64,000 nt of DNA from Melanocharis versteri (taxonomy: Eukaryota > Chordata > Aves > Passeriformes > Melanocharitidae). The notes beneath the pieces were generated by a model. The model made no database searches. It saw only the letters and a program-made list of their open reading frames with translations, and was not told the origin of the DNA. Positions 10,617 through 22,600 of the stretch are shown here, piece after piece. Position 1 is the stretch's first letter; each line of letters begins with the position of its first letter. Location: assembly GCA_013397845.1 (NCBI GenBank), contig VZTG01007438.1, forward strand, positions 226,909 through 290,908. The letters are read 5' to 3'. A program made the translations under genes and the position numbers.

Positions 10617-13600
10617 GTAAGCTGAATGAAGTTTTATTTGTCTACATAGTAGTTGAAACATTATGCTGACAGTGATTGTCATGTAAAATGTAACATGACA
10701 TTAGTTAAAGTTCTTTAAAGATGACAGACTTGGGCTAACCTCTAATTTGTTACCTGCATTACTGGAAAATGTAGCCAAGGTATCAGGTCACAGAACTTGC
10801 AAAAACCCTTCTTTTTGCTGTGGAATTTATTAAAAACCTAAGCTTTTTTTTCCCCCACTCCCCGCTTTAAAGAAAATAATTTCAGTCCTAGGAGAACTGA
10901 AGGTTGAAAGCGAGAACTGGATGTAATCGGAATGTAAGCAGAGTTACCTTGCTTACTTCACAGACAACCTGAAACTGCAATTTCATGATCAACTATGCAT
11001 GAGGAAATGTTCAGCTGTGCTGGAAATCTCACTGTTTCCAAACCCGGGCTGGTTTGTGTGCGTGGTGCTGTTGTGCTGTGCAGAGCTGGCAGGTCGGGTC
11101 TGGAAGCATCATTCCCGTGGTGCTGTGGTGTTGTGTGGGGCGTGCACCTGCCTCGCCTGGTGCTGGTCTGTGTGTTCTTGAAGTTAACTTGGTTCTTGCT
11201 GGCTCAGAGGACTCTTTACCTTATTTCCATTACATGTAACAGATCCCTCCAAATTAGGTATCATTAAAAGTTAATATTCTTGGCCTTTCCTTATTGTTCT
11301 GCTGTGTCATGTCCTTTAGGCTTAATTTTTGAGGGCTTTTTTCTCCTGAAGCATGGGGCCCAGAATCTGAATCTTATTTGTTTAAAGTACTATGAATCTG
11401 AAAATGTGGCATAAAAGTCACCATGAAATGTAATGAGACTCATGGCTGACTCATAAGAGTCAGGAGAGCAGGAGATGTGAGCTGTTTCTAGTCATTTCAG
11501 TATGCCATGTTTAACATCCAAGTATAAAATGCTCTTTATTTTCAACTTCAGGTCATTTTTAAGAAATGTATTTCATAATGCAGTAAGTCTGTCCAGACTT
11601 CTAGTTTTGCTGGTTACAACCTCAGTCAGGTAGTCCCTTGTCCATGTAAAAATGCTAGTGAAAATCCGCAGGATTACTGAGGAACTGTGGGGAATAAAGG
11701 AGGTTTGCAGGATTGGTGCGTAGCACATCACAGAATCATGCAATGGTTTGGGTTGGAAGGGACCTTAAAGACCATCCAGTTCCAACCCCCTGCCATGGGC
11801 AGGGACACCTTCCACTGTCCCAGGTTGCTCAGAGCCCTGTCCAGCCTGGCCTCGAACACTTCCAGAGATGGGGCACCCACAGCTGCTCTGGGCAACCTGT
11901 GCTAGTGCCTGACACTTGCATATGTAGCACAAAGTAAGAAAATGTAATTAATTCCAAATATTCTCATGCTTTAAGTAATGATAATATTTCATGAGGTACT
12001 GTAGCTTGAAATGAAAGGAGTGATTCGTTAACTAGTGCTCAGTAACAGTGAGCAGGGCTCTATGCAAATCACATTTCATGTTTTAAGGAGAGTTCTACTG
12101 TGACTGATTGATAGCTGACGTTAATGAATGCAGTCCTTCTAACAGATGTGTGATAAGCTTTTGCATTCAGAGGGTTCGATTGTTTGAAAAGCTAATACTT
12201 GCACACAAAAAATCCCCAATCAGTTATTCTTAATGTTTCTTTAATATTAAATTAACGTTTATTTTTAAAGGAAACTAAAAACATGTTATAAATCTGAAAT
12301 TTTTGTGCAATTATTGGGGAAATAATTTCTGTGGGGAATTAATATTTCATGTATTTTGGTCTTTTGGTGGAGAGATAAAATAGCTATCTTGTTCAGAATA
12401 ATGAATCAGGTGGTGTAGTAATGTCCAGATGTAAATCATGTGAATACATTTCAAGCTGGAATGAGGTAGTAATGCAGTCTACTATGTGTACTATTTTATT
12501 AAGTTACTGGTAGCTTTAATAGTTAAAATAACTATTTTTCAAACAAGGAAGCCTGGGAAAGGTGATAGTTCTTAATTTTCTTCTTAAATGATAAATGACT
12601 GTACAGTACATTTAAGAAACTTGATTGATAAAATATAAAATTAAAAATATAAATCACACTATGCTGGTATTATAAATATTTCACAGGGATGTTTGCAGTC
12701 CTAATGATATTTTTAAATACTTCTTTTTAAATTGAACAGTTGTCTGTGTAGATTAAGACAATCAAGATACTTTGCAAGTGGAAAAGCTAGATAGTAGCTG
12801 TTGGGTTGGGGTTTATTTTATGCTTGGTAGCTCAATGGCCTTCTGTAGTCAAAGCTGATTCTCATGTTTAGGAAATGCCATATGTATAATGTAGGCAGAC
12901 CAAATGAAATTTAGGGTTTTTTCCCTCAAATATGAATTTCTCTTAATTTTAGGCTGTTTGGCTAAGAGTTATTTTAAAGTTTGAAATATACAAGATTGTT
13001 GATTCTTGAGTGCTTTTGAAGATTTTCTTCTGGTGAATATTACTCCAAGCTGGTGGTGAATATTCAGAGAGTTAGCTGTAGAATGCGGTTTCATTTTGCA
13101 TCTGATTAATGATACTGCAGACTGATTCTGGGACTTCAGGGTCCCTTTTTGTCATGCCTCTGCCCACAGGTTGTCTCTACTTCTCTTGCACAGACCTAGG
13201 AGCTGTGCTGCCTGAGGGTGGATTGATTTAAATAAAACAGAAATACACGAGGTTCTGGTGCGTTGATTTGCATTGGGTTTCCAACATTTCCTCACAGAGA
13301 ACAATAATTCTCTACAATGGGTGTTTTGATGTTTCTGTTATTCTTTGGGCAATGCCTAGTAGTTTACTTGGTTGCATAAGATATAGCTATTTTTCCTAAC
13401 TGAACTAGAAATTAGGCACCCAGAGTCTAATTGCTGAAGCACCTACTGAAAATAATACAGTACAGCATTTATTATTTAACAGCTGTTCCTGTTAACATGC
13501 TGAGAATGTATTAATGAACTGTCATTGGTATGTGGAGGAAAAAAGCAGAAGTAAGCTAGGATAAATTACCTGTTCTGGAATTCCAGTTCTTAAAATTTAT

Positions 13601-16600
13601 TGAGCTACCTGATTAGGTATCTCTGATGTGTGTTTGTTCATATGTGTGTGTATATATGCAATGTGGGCTCTATACATAACATACACTTATAGTGCTGGTG
13701 ACATAGCTACTCACAGGCTAGTTAATAATGCACTCCATTGTTCTAGGCTATGCACAAAGAATAATGGATATCGCACTTTTAGAGGAGTTTAGCAAGGAGA
13801 GGAGATTAAAAATACTTTATAGAGCTAGAATGAACAATGAGACAGCTGCAAGTAGTTAATCCTTAATTTTTCTTTTGAAATCTGGTAGCACTAAGATGAA
13901 GAGAAAGGAAAACAACTGTTGAGGCAATCAAGAGACTTGGATGTGGGAGAAAGGGGAGCATGGAGGTAGAAGCAGCATGAAGTAGAAGAGAAAATGGTGA
14001 CTATTGTTCATGAGGTGAAGAATTCGTAGAAATTCCTGAACAAGCTGAGGTGGCCAAGAAATGCACTTTCTGAATATAGACAGGTAACTTTTTTGCAGTG
14101 GATAAGATACTTATCTTGCTATGATAATTTTAATTTCCATTAAACCATGACAGCTAGATAAACAAATAAATTATCTCATTAAACGCTGCCAGGAGTTTAG
14201 AATGGTGCAACAAAACCAGCACGAGTTTGCTGCATAATGAGCTTAAATGTGGGTGTTTCCTAAACTAGAATACTACGTGCACACAGTGAAACACTTCACA
14301 AGTGAGTTAGCGAGTACTTTACAGCACCACCATGAAGAGTGATTACATCAGTGGTGGGCTGCCTGTCAGACCTCTGAGCCTTGTGGCTGCACAGCTGGAG
14401 CAGGACAGTGTCACCATACCCCAGCCTGGGCACACACCTGGCACACTTCATCCCACACAGGCCTCGTTACAGGGCTGTCCCTATGGAGTGACTGCCCTTC
14501 CTGCCCCAGCTGGCTGCACCCTCATCTCACGGCCGCAGAGATGGGTGTTCTCAGCCCTCCCTGTGTCTGACACGCAGGGCTCACGCCTCTGCCTGGCATA
14601 TGAGAGGTGCCTGCATCTTGGCACCCCTTCGGATAGGACGAGGGAGGTTCCGTGCAGCCTCATACAGGGGAAAATCTGGGAGCAAATTTGCCAGAACAAT
14701 TTATTCTTCTTCTTTGTGTAAGGTGCCATTAGGAAGAAAGCGACAAAATAGAAATTTCGGTCTGAGGTATCTCGAACCATTGTGTGGACTGGATTAGTCA
14801 TGCCCACAATAGCATTTATATATATCACTGCTACTTTTCAATTTAATAATTCCTACAGGAAGCATGACAGTGTACTTAAGAAACACAGTGAATTTTACTG
14901 CATATAGACTAAAAGAGTCCTGTTAGTGAAGGAATGGCTAATTGCTTTCTGAAATTATGGAAGAGCATCAGTGATATTGAATTCAATGGTTAAATATAAA
15001 CTAGTATTTAGGAAGAGCAAATCGACACTGCTCGTCAAGAATAGAAAATGTCCCTAGGAACAATATTTCACTTGTGATTTTCAATCAACTCAACTATATC
15101 GAGTTTTTCTTACAAAGATTGGCACCCGCTTTCCTGTGGCATATTAAAAATTGTCAGAGGCAGCTTACTGAAATGAAGTGCTATTCCCTTTTATAGAGTA
15201 AGGCAGAAGCTGAGGTTGTACCAAAAATAATAGTGCAGAATTAAGTAACTGTAAAGTCCCCTCTGAAATGCTCAGGTAGGATGCAATGTTGTTGTAGAAG
15301 CATACCAAGTGACAGAAGAAAGAAGAGTAAAGAACTTTATTGATGAACCAGTAATTCCAGTTCTTCTAGAAGAATTACTGGTTCTGCTTGTTCTGAGTGA
15401 TGAATAACCCCCAAACTGAATTCAAGTGATGTTGGATTCACCTTTGTTCGTTACACACAGGTAGTTAATCCAAAATTCAAAATGTTCAATATGTCACATT
15501 TCTCAAATAAGCAAGGACATACCTGACATGCAGTGGTATCTAATACTAAAACTCAGTTTAGCACTAAGGCTGCCATTGTCGTGGTGAGGAAAACTAGAAG
15601 AAGAAGAGTGTATCTACATTGCATGAACAGAGCACAGTAAAGAAGGCATATTGTGCCTTTTCAGGATCCTTCTTACAATTACCATCACTGTAACACCCAA
15701 ATCCTTTGCTGTATAACAGTAAGCGTGTGGTGCACTGGGCTGTAGGCACCTTAGAGCCACAGGATCAGGGAGAATGCTGTGCTTCAGTCTGGTCCTCCTT
15801 AAAGCACATGTATCATAGAATATCCTGAGTTGGCAGGAAAGTACAACTCCTGTCCCAGCACAGGACACCCCAAGAGTCACACGACGTGCCCAGGAGCATT
15901 GTCCAAACACTTCTTGAACTCTGTCAGGCTGGTGCTGCGACCACTTCCCTGGGGAACCTGTTCCAGTGCCCAACCACCCTCTGGGTGAAGAACCTTTTTC
16001 TAATGTCCAACCTAAACCTCCCTGGCACAGCTTCATGCCGTTCCTTTGGGTCCTGTTACTGGTCACCCCAGTGAAGAGATCAGTGGCTGCCCCTCCCCTT
16101 CCCCTTGTTAGGAAGCTGTAGACAGCTATGATGTCTCCCCTCAGTCTCCTGCAGGCTGAATAAGACAAGTGACCTCATCCACTCCTTGGCTTTCTCCTTC
16201 AGATCCTTCACCATCTTCAAAACTCTCCTTTGGACATTCCATAATAGCTTTAGATCTTTATTGTGTCAAGGCACCCCAAACTGCCTTCAGGACTAAAGGT
16301 GAGGCGCCCCAGTGCAGAGCAGAGCAGAACAGTCCCCTTTCTTGCCCAGCTGGCAATGCTGTGCCTGAGTGCCTCAGGACACGCTTGGCCCTCCTGGCTG
16401 CCAGGGCACTGCTGCCTCTTTAACTCCTGGGAATGAAGAACTGATCTCAGTGATCTACTCCACAGCACTTCTGGCTCTGTGGAAACTTAGTGATAAAAGC
16501 TGTTTCCCATGCAGTCTATAATTAATTGATCCAGCTTCCTTTCTTTAGTTCTTCTTGCATAGACTATTTGCTGTGCACTTCTTCTGCAAATGAGACAGTC

Positions 16601-19600
16601 ACAGAAACAAGAGTTTAATTTGCTCTTGTTTCCTCTTATATTTTCTGGCAATTTGAGAAAAGTTCCTGTAGAAAAATGAAGTATTAACGTAGGCCTAGAG
16701 ATGCTTAAAGAACACGTACGTTTGCCTCCACTCCTAACCACTGTTCTCATTCAGAATGTTTGATAAATAACATCATGACGTTAAACTTGGGAGTACTTGT
16801 TCCTGTCCTGTTGTTACCTTGACATTTGTTGCTTTTGATGCAGATCTGAAGAAGAGCACATGTACTCAGAAGCTCTTCTGCCTCCTTCTGGGTTCAGTTG
16901 TTTTGGCTGTTCTAGTGCAATATTCTGCCCATGAAACTTTTTCTTCTCTCAGTTGCATTGCATGTATACCAAAGCTCTTCCATACTACAGTGTATAATTG
17001 GACAGTAATATTCTTGTTCAAAAGAAAACAAAATTTGGGCTATCTTTGCATTACTTCAGGAACTTTTTAAGTGGTTCATATTCAACATTCATTTATTCCT
17101 CTTTTAAAACTTCAAAACCTGAAACATAGATTCTAGCCGGTTGTATCAAAGTGTTTCCTTGTATACATGATCAGCAGAGGTTGAATATGAATTTTTCAAC
17201 ACCCATTGATGGAGCTGAGTTACAGAAATAGGCAAACTGTTGCAAAGTAATGTCTTGCCAGGTTTTAGATACAGCTATGTTTAAGCTGTTTTTGTCATAA
17301 CACTTAAGGCTTAATAAAAGAAGAAGAGATTTAGTAGATGCATACTATAAGGCAAAGTTTGAGGTGGTGGAGGAAGGGAGGAAAAAAGGCAGAAGGGAGG
17401 GAGGGTGGGACATGGTAGGAGTAAGTACTTAAGCCTTGTGCTCTGTGATAGGTTGCTATAGAGAAGGGTCTCAATATTTGTCCCAAGGAGGTGGCAGGGA
17501 ATGAAGGAAATAAACAAATAGCAATTGGCCTAGTTTTTACACACACAAATATTTATGCTATGCTTCAGGGAAAACTCTTGGGCTAAATACTTAGTAAAAC
17601 AATAGACTAAACTGCACAGGAATGTTGTGTTACCTCAGAAGTTTTAAGGAAAGGTAAGACCTTTTCTTGAAGGAATAGAGGTGTAATTCATACTGCAGCA
17701 GTGCATAAATGATTTAGATAGATGGTTTAGATGATTTATTGAAATTTCATCTGTATTTCTGTGTTTGTTTAGATGTCCTTGCAATCACATATATCTTGAC
17801 TGCATTTTATAAACTGACTATAGTGTACAGAGCAATCATTTTTAAATTGCACAAGTTGATAAAGCTAGATAGCAACTGTTTCTTTAGAAAATAGGAGAGT
17901 TGTGTTTTGAGTTTACAAATTATTGTGTATCCCCTTTATGGTAAATTGTAGTTTTTCCTGCTGTCTTAGTATTATCTTTGGAAAGCATTCCACATGTGGT
18001 TTTGTGTCAATAAAATTAATCATTGTCGTTTTTTCAGCTATTTGGGCTGGTCTTGTTTCAGACATATGAAACATAAACCAGAGATTGGTGTTGAAATACT
18101 AATCAAATTTGTCTTAATGGACTCTTGCCCAGCCAGTTCGAGGAAGAGCTCAGACATCCTAGCAAGGTGTCAAGCTGTTAGACTGACTGACCAATACCTT
18201 TGAATTCATTTTATGTATATAGCTTGCAAGTAAGGTGGGTATGGGGAAGTGTCACGGTAGATCTTGTATTTATATGCCAAGCCCTTCCTGCAGCCAGCAG
18301 TGTGGCCTCATCTGTACCACTGTTTGGGAATGGTCCAGCTTGGGACCGTGCTGGAGCCTGGTCCAGGCGAGTAAGTGTGGTGGAGGGAGCGGGGTGCTGG
18401 TGCCGGTTCCGAGCCGCGGGGAGCGGTTGGGTAACGCTGGTTCTGAGCTGGAGGGAGTGGTCAGGGTGAATGTGGCCAGGTGTGCTCTGTGCTGAGCACT
18501 TTTTTCATGTGATTCACTCGCTCTTTTTTGTGCACTTTTGTTATTAATGTTGCTGCTTTTACTGTTCTTTCTTTATCTTATTGCTGTTTCCAGTAAATTG
18601 CTCTAATCTCAACCCATTATCTTTACCTTTTGTGCCTCCAGTTCTCCTCTCCAGCCTGCTGCAGGAGGAAGGGAAATGAGTGAATGGCAGCATAGTTTGG
18701 AGAGTCTCAATAGGAGCACTAAATTCTTAAACCTCAACAGTCCTACTCTGTTTTCTCTTTTAACCTGCTTCTAAGTTTCCATTCATTATTGATAATCTCA
18801 GAGATCCCAATAACTCATGATCAGATAAGCTAATAATCTTCCAGCGCTTTTATCAGGGTGCTTATAACTCATGATTTTGAAACAAATTTAAAAATGGGGT
18901 TTTTTGAATGAGAATGTATCCATATTGGTGAAAGACAGAGGAAGGGTTTTAAAATCGATTTGGAGCAGGTGTGTATTGATAGTCATTATTTAAAGTATTT
19001 CAGTATCTGTGTCTGTGATAAGCTCCTCTTTGGTTGCTGCGCTGTTGTTCTTCCACACTTGTGTTAGGTTAGGGAAGTATGCTCCCTCCACTGTCACTGA
19101 TAGAGCATGAATCTGTAGGCTGTTGTATTTGCTTGCCAGTTTTCCAAAACGATTCCATTCCATCTGTGACTTCATGTGGTTTGACTTTCATGCTATAGAA
19201 AATTTCTTCTGAAGGATAAAAGATGAGTAAGACAAGGCATGTTTTACATAGCAAGTTGTTCAAAGTGGAATAACAGTATTTGTTGTATTAATATAAATGC
19301 ATCCTTAAAGGGGTTAAGGTGAATAATTCCTTTTCTTGTTCTAATAATAATTTTGTGTGAAAGTGAGAAAGATTGATTTCTGGTGTCTTCACAATTATTG
19401 TGAAGAATTATAATGAGCATGCCAGAATGAAAAATTGCTACGATTTTTCTTTGCTACAATGCCACAATCCACTCATGAGGAAAATTGTATGTATTTATTA
19501 CATAGAATAGGAAACAGAACTCCATGAGAAAATAAAGAAAAATAAACTCGTCAGAGGAAATATTAAATGGAAATGTTAAAGCCTTGTTTAGTTTTCTTGT

Positions 19601-22600
19601 TAAACCTGAGATTGCATGGAAACACTAACTCTTTCCCCTGTAGATGCACAAGGAAATAATGAAAATGTGGAGATTCAGTTTCAAAAAACCAGTCCCAGAA
19701 GAGGGACTCCCATCAGCCTAAACTCAAAGATTCAGTCAGTCTTTGAAACCATCTTTCACTCTGAACATCAGCTACACACTGCAACAAAATTGGGAGTTTA
19801 TGTCCTTAACATTGTTTTGCGAGCAGTCTAGTAAGTGATGAGTGCATCTTTTAAGGCACAAATTCAACGCCTACTTGTCAGCCTTTTTCTCTCCTGCTAT
19901 CACAGTCTGAGTTTTGGAAATACAGCTTCAGATTGGAGCAGTACTGTAGCAAAACTGTGCTCTCTGAGCTGGGGACTTAGAGCACTGAAAGGGGGAAGTC
20001 CAAAACAATAATTACTTTCTAGTCTCTCATATTCTTGCCAGTGAGCAAGAGGAAGAGGCATCTTTCTTTCTCCTGCTAGCGTTGGTTTGGGGACTACTTT
20101 CACACCTATTGGTTGGTGCAGAGCTGAGTACACCTACTCTTTTGTTCATTTTTTTGTCTATCCCTTCACAGTAATATATTATGTATAGTAATATATTATG
20201 TCTAGTAATATATCATAATAGTAATATATCATAATAGTAATATACTAATATCAAAGGTAGTCATGCAGGACACAATTTAATTTTTTCAGGCATTTTCCTT
20301 ACTGAGAAGATAAGCACTAATCTTATTCTTTATTTTAAAAGAACCACCCCATTTATGCTATCCATTTGGGAATAAATTCCTGGGGAATGACAGCCATCAT
20401 GAGTTTGGGGTTCAGGCTCAAATAGATGGAGTCAAAAAATCAGCCAACAGCAGACAAAAATGTGTGTGTATGTATTTATAAAGAACATAGCAGAAATGTC
20501 TCCCTATATAGTGCTTACCTACTGTTCTGTAGGATTTTTAGACATACCACAGAATCAATCATATTTTCTCGTGGTTACTGTGAAGGAATGCTTCAAAGGC
20601 AAGACAGCTAAGAAAGAAAAAGAGAAATACTTACGCCTACTGTGTGGCATAATTACACTGGAAAAGATGAGATCCTAATCTAAAAGATCTTCCTGAGGTG
20701 TGCTCCTGGGATCAGTTTGTTCGTGAGTAATTACAGCAGAGAATCCAAATTGCCATCATGGTTCAGTAGTGCCCAACAACATGAATATGTTATTGCATGT
20801 TGGTGAAGACTCTACATTTTGTTAATTGAATTTCTTAGCTGTACAAGTCAGACCATGTAGGAAGATCAAATATGGAGTGCCCCATAGTCCATCCTAGTAT
20901 GTATGGGGCTTATTAGATCAACACAATTGGCTTCTTTAATATGCCATCCAGGAAGCTGGACCGTTGCAAGAATGAGGAAGGGAAAGTGGTACAGTTCTTA
21001 TGGGTCAGTTCAAGAAACACAGTGAAAATACTAAAAATATTAATATAAAAATATATTAGTGAAAAATACTGAAAGGACTCTTGGAGAACTGCGGTCACGC
21101 AGCTGTCACAGTAGCAAAGCAGAGGCAGGAGCAACATGGTGTGACAGTAGCTGATACACTGAGTTAGCAAGGGCCTGGAGGAGAGGAGTAGGAAGCCTGT
21201 GCTTGATGCAGTCAAAAGGAACAATTAAGTGGGATTTCAGATCCTTTGTGGTACGCCTACCACCAAGTGCCCAGCAGCAGCTGGGTGTGAGACACCCTCA
21301 TTGCCTGCACTGTGCACATCCCCAGCTCTGCGGAAAACCTGCCCTGAGAGGGAAGGAAGATTAAAACGCCTGATGATATAAAAGCTGTGCTGCATAAAGG
21401 AGACAGACTGCCTGCTATTAGAGGCTGGTTTGCTGCAGCCTGACACAAATGCTGGCTGTGTATATTGCTATGCTAACCCTCTGTACCTGCTGATGCGACC
21501 ATGCAGCTCATGGTATCCTCACACCTGACTCGGGGTGCCAGTTACTTAAAACTTTGTGCACAGAATTGACTGTAGAACGGTCAAGAAACTGTATTAAAGT
21601 TTAAAGTAACAGAAATAATTTAAGTCCTGTAGATGCTCTGGCCCCCACAACAATGGAATATTACTGTCACCTAACATAGAACAAAAAACTCCTTAGAAAT
21701 TTACATATAAAGTACTTAACTGAATGGCACACAACCTTATGGTTTATGTTTTCTAGCTTTTTAAATTATATAAATCTAGCAAAATAGAGTGTGTAACTAT
21801 TGGTGTAGAGAGATGCTTTAAGTGGAACATGATGTTCATGATTTTGTCAAAAAAGGAATTAATTTGGAAGAAATATTTAACAATAGATACAACCCACTAA
21901 GTAATGGTATTTGCTATATTTGCCTAAAAGCCGTAAGCCATTTTGTCACATACTATCATTCATTTATGTATTCTAACTTCCTAAAATAAAGAATTTCTTA
22001 CATGTTTTCTTTCTGAGTTGACCTTGTGCAGACAAGGTCTCAGGGGTGCCAACTGGCTTTTTTTGTCAGTTGTTGTGGTGGTGATTTCCCAAATTATTTT
22101 TTCATTTTTATTTTTTATTTTGGTGATCAAGTTGGGGGGGAAAACCCTTGAAATTGTGATATGGTGCACTGACACTTGTTTGAAATGCTTGGTTTGAATT
22201 GCAAATTTTTCAAGAGTGTGCCAGCTTTACTTTTGACAAAAAAACCAAAAAAAAGGTAAAGTTTATCAAGTTACAGAATGTTTTTATTCTATTAAAAACC
22301 TCTTTTCTCCTGTACTTGGCACTGGCAAGGACACACCAGTGTTCGATTTCAGGCCCCTCACTACAACAAAGACATGGAGGTGCTGGAGTGTATCCAGAGA
22401 AGGGCAATGGAGCTGGAGAAGGGTCTGGAGCACAGGTCTGATGAGGAGCAGCTGATGGAGCTGGGGGTGTCTCCAGGTGGAGCCTGAAGAAAAGGAGGCT
22501 CAGGAGAGACCTTATTGGTTCTACAGCTGCCTGAAAGGAGGCTGTGGCCAGGTGGGGGTCAGCCTCTTCTCCCAGGTTACAAGTGATGGGGGAAAATGAC

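Noticed and set aside
12170..12185. tRNA-like B box (GGTTCGATTG)
   Set aside because: The last bases do not fit the B-box consensus, and no A box or cloverleaf could be drawn around it.
15614..16168. 184-codon open frame on the - strand
   Set aside because: It lies inside a - strand CR1 3' fragment plus flank; the peptide contains CR1 ORF2 pieces, not a host protein.
21257..21285. CTCF-like site (CCACCAAGTGCCCAGCAGC)
   Set aside because: The core lacks the required G-rich half (AGGGGGC or AGATGGC), so the match is too poor to call.
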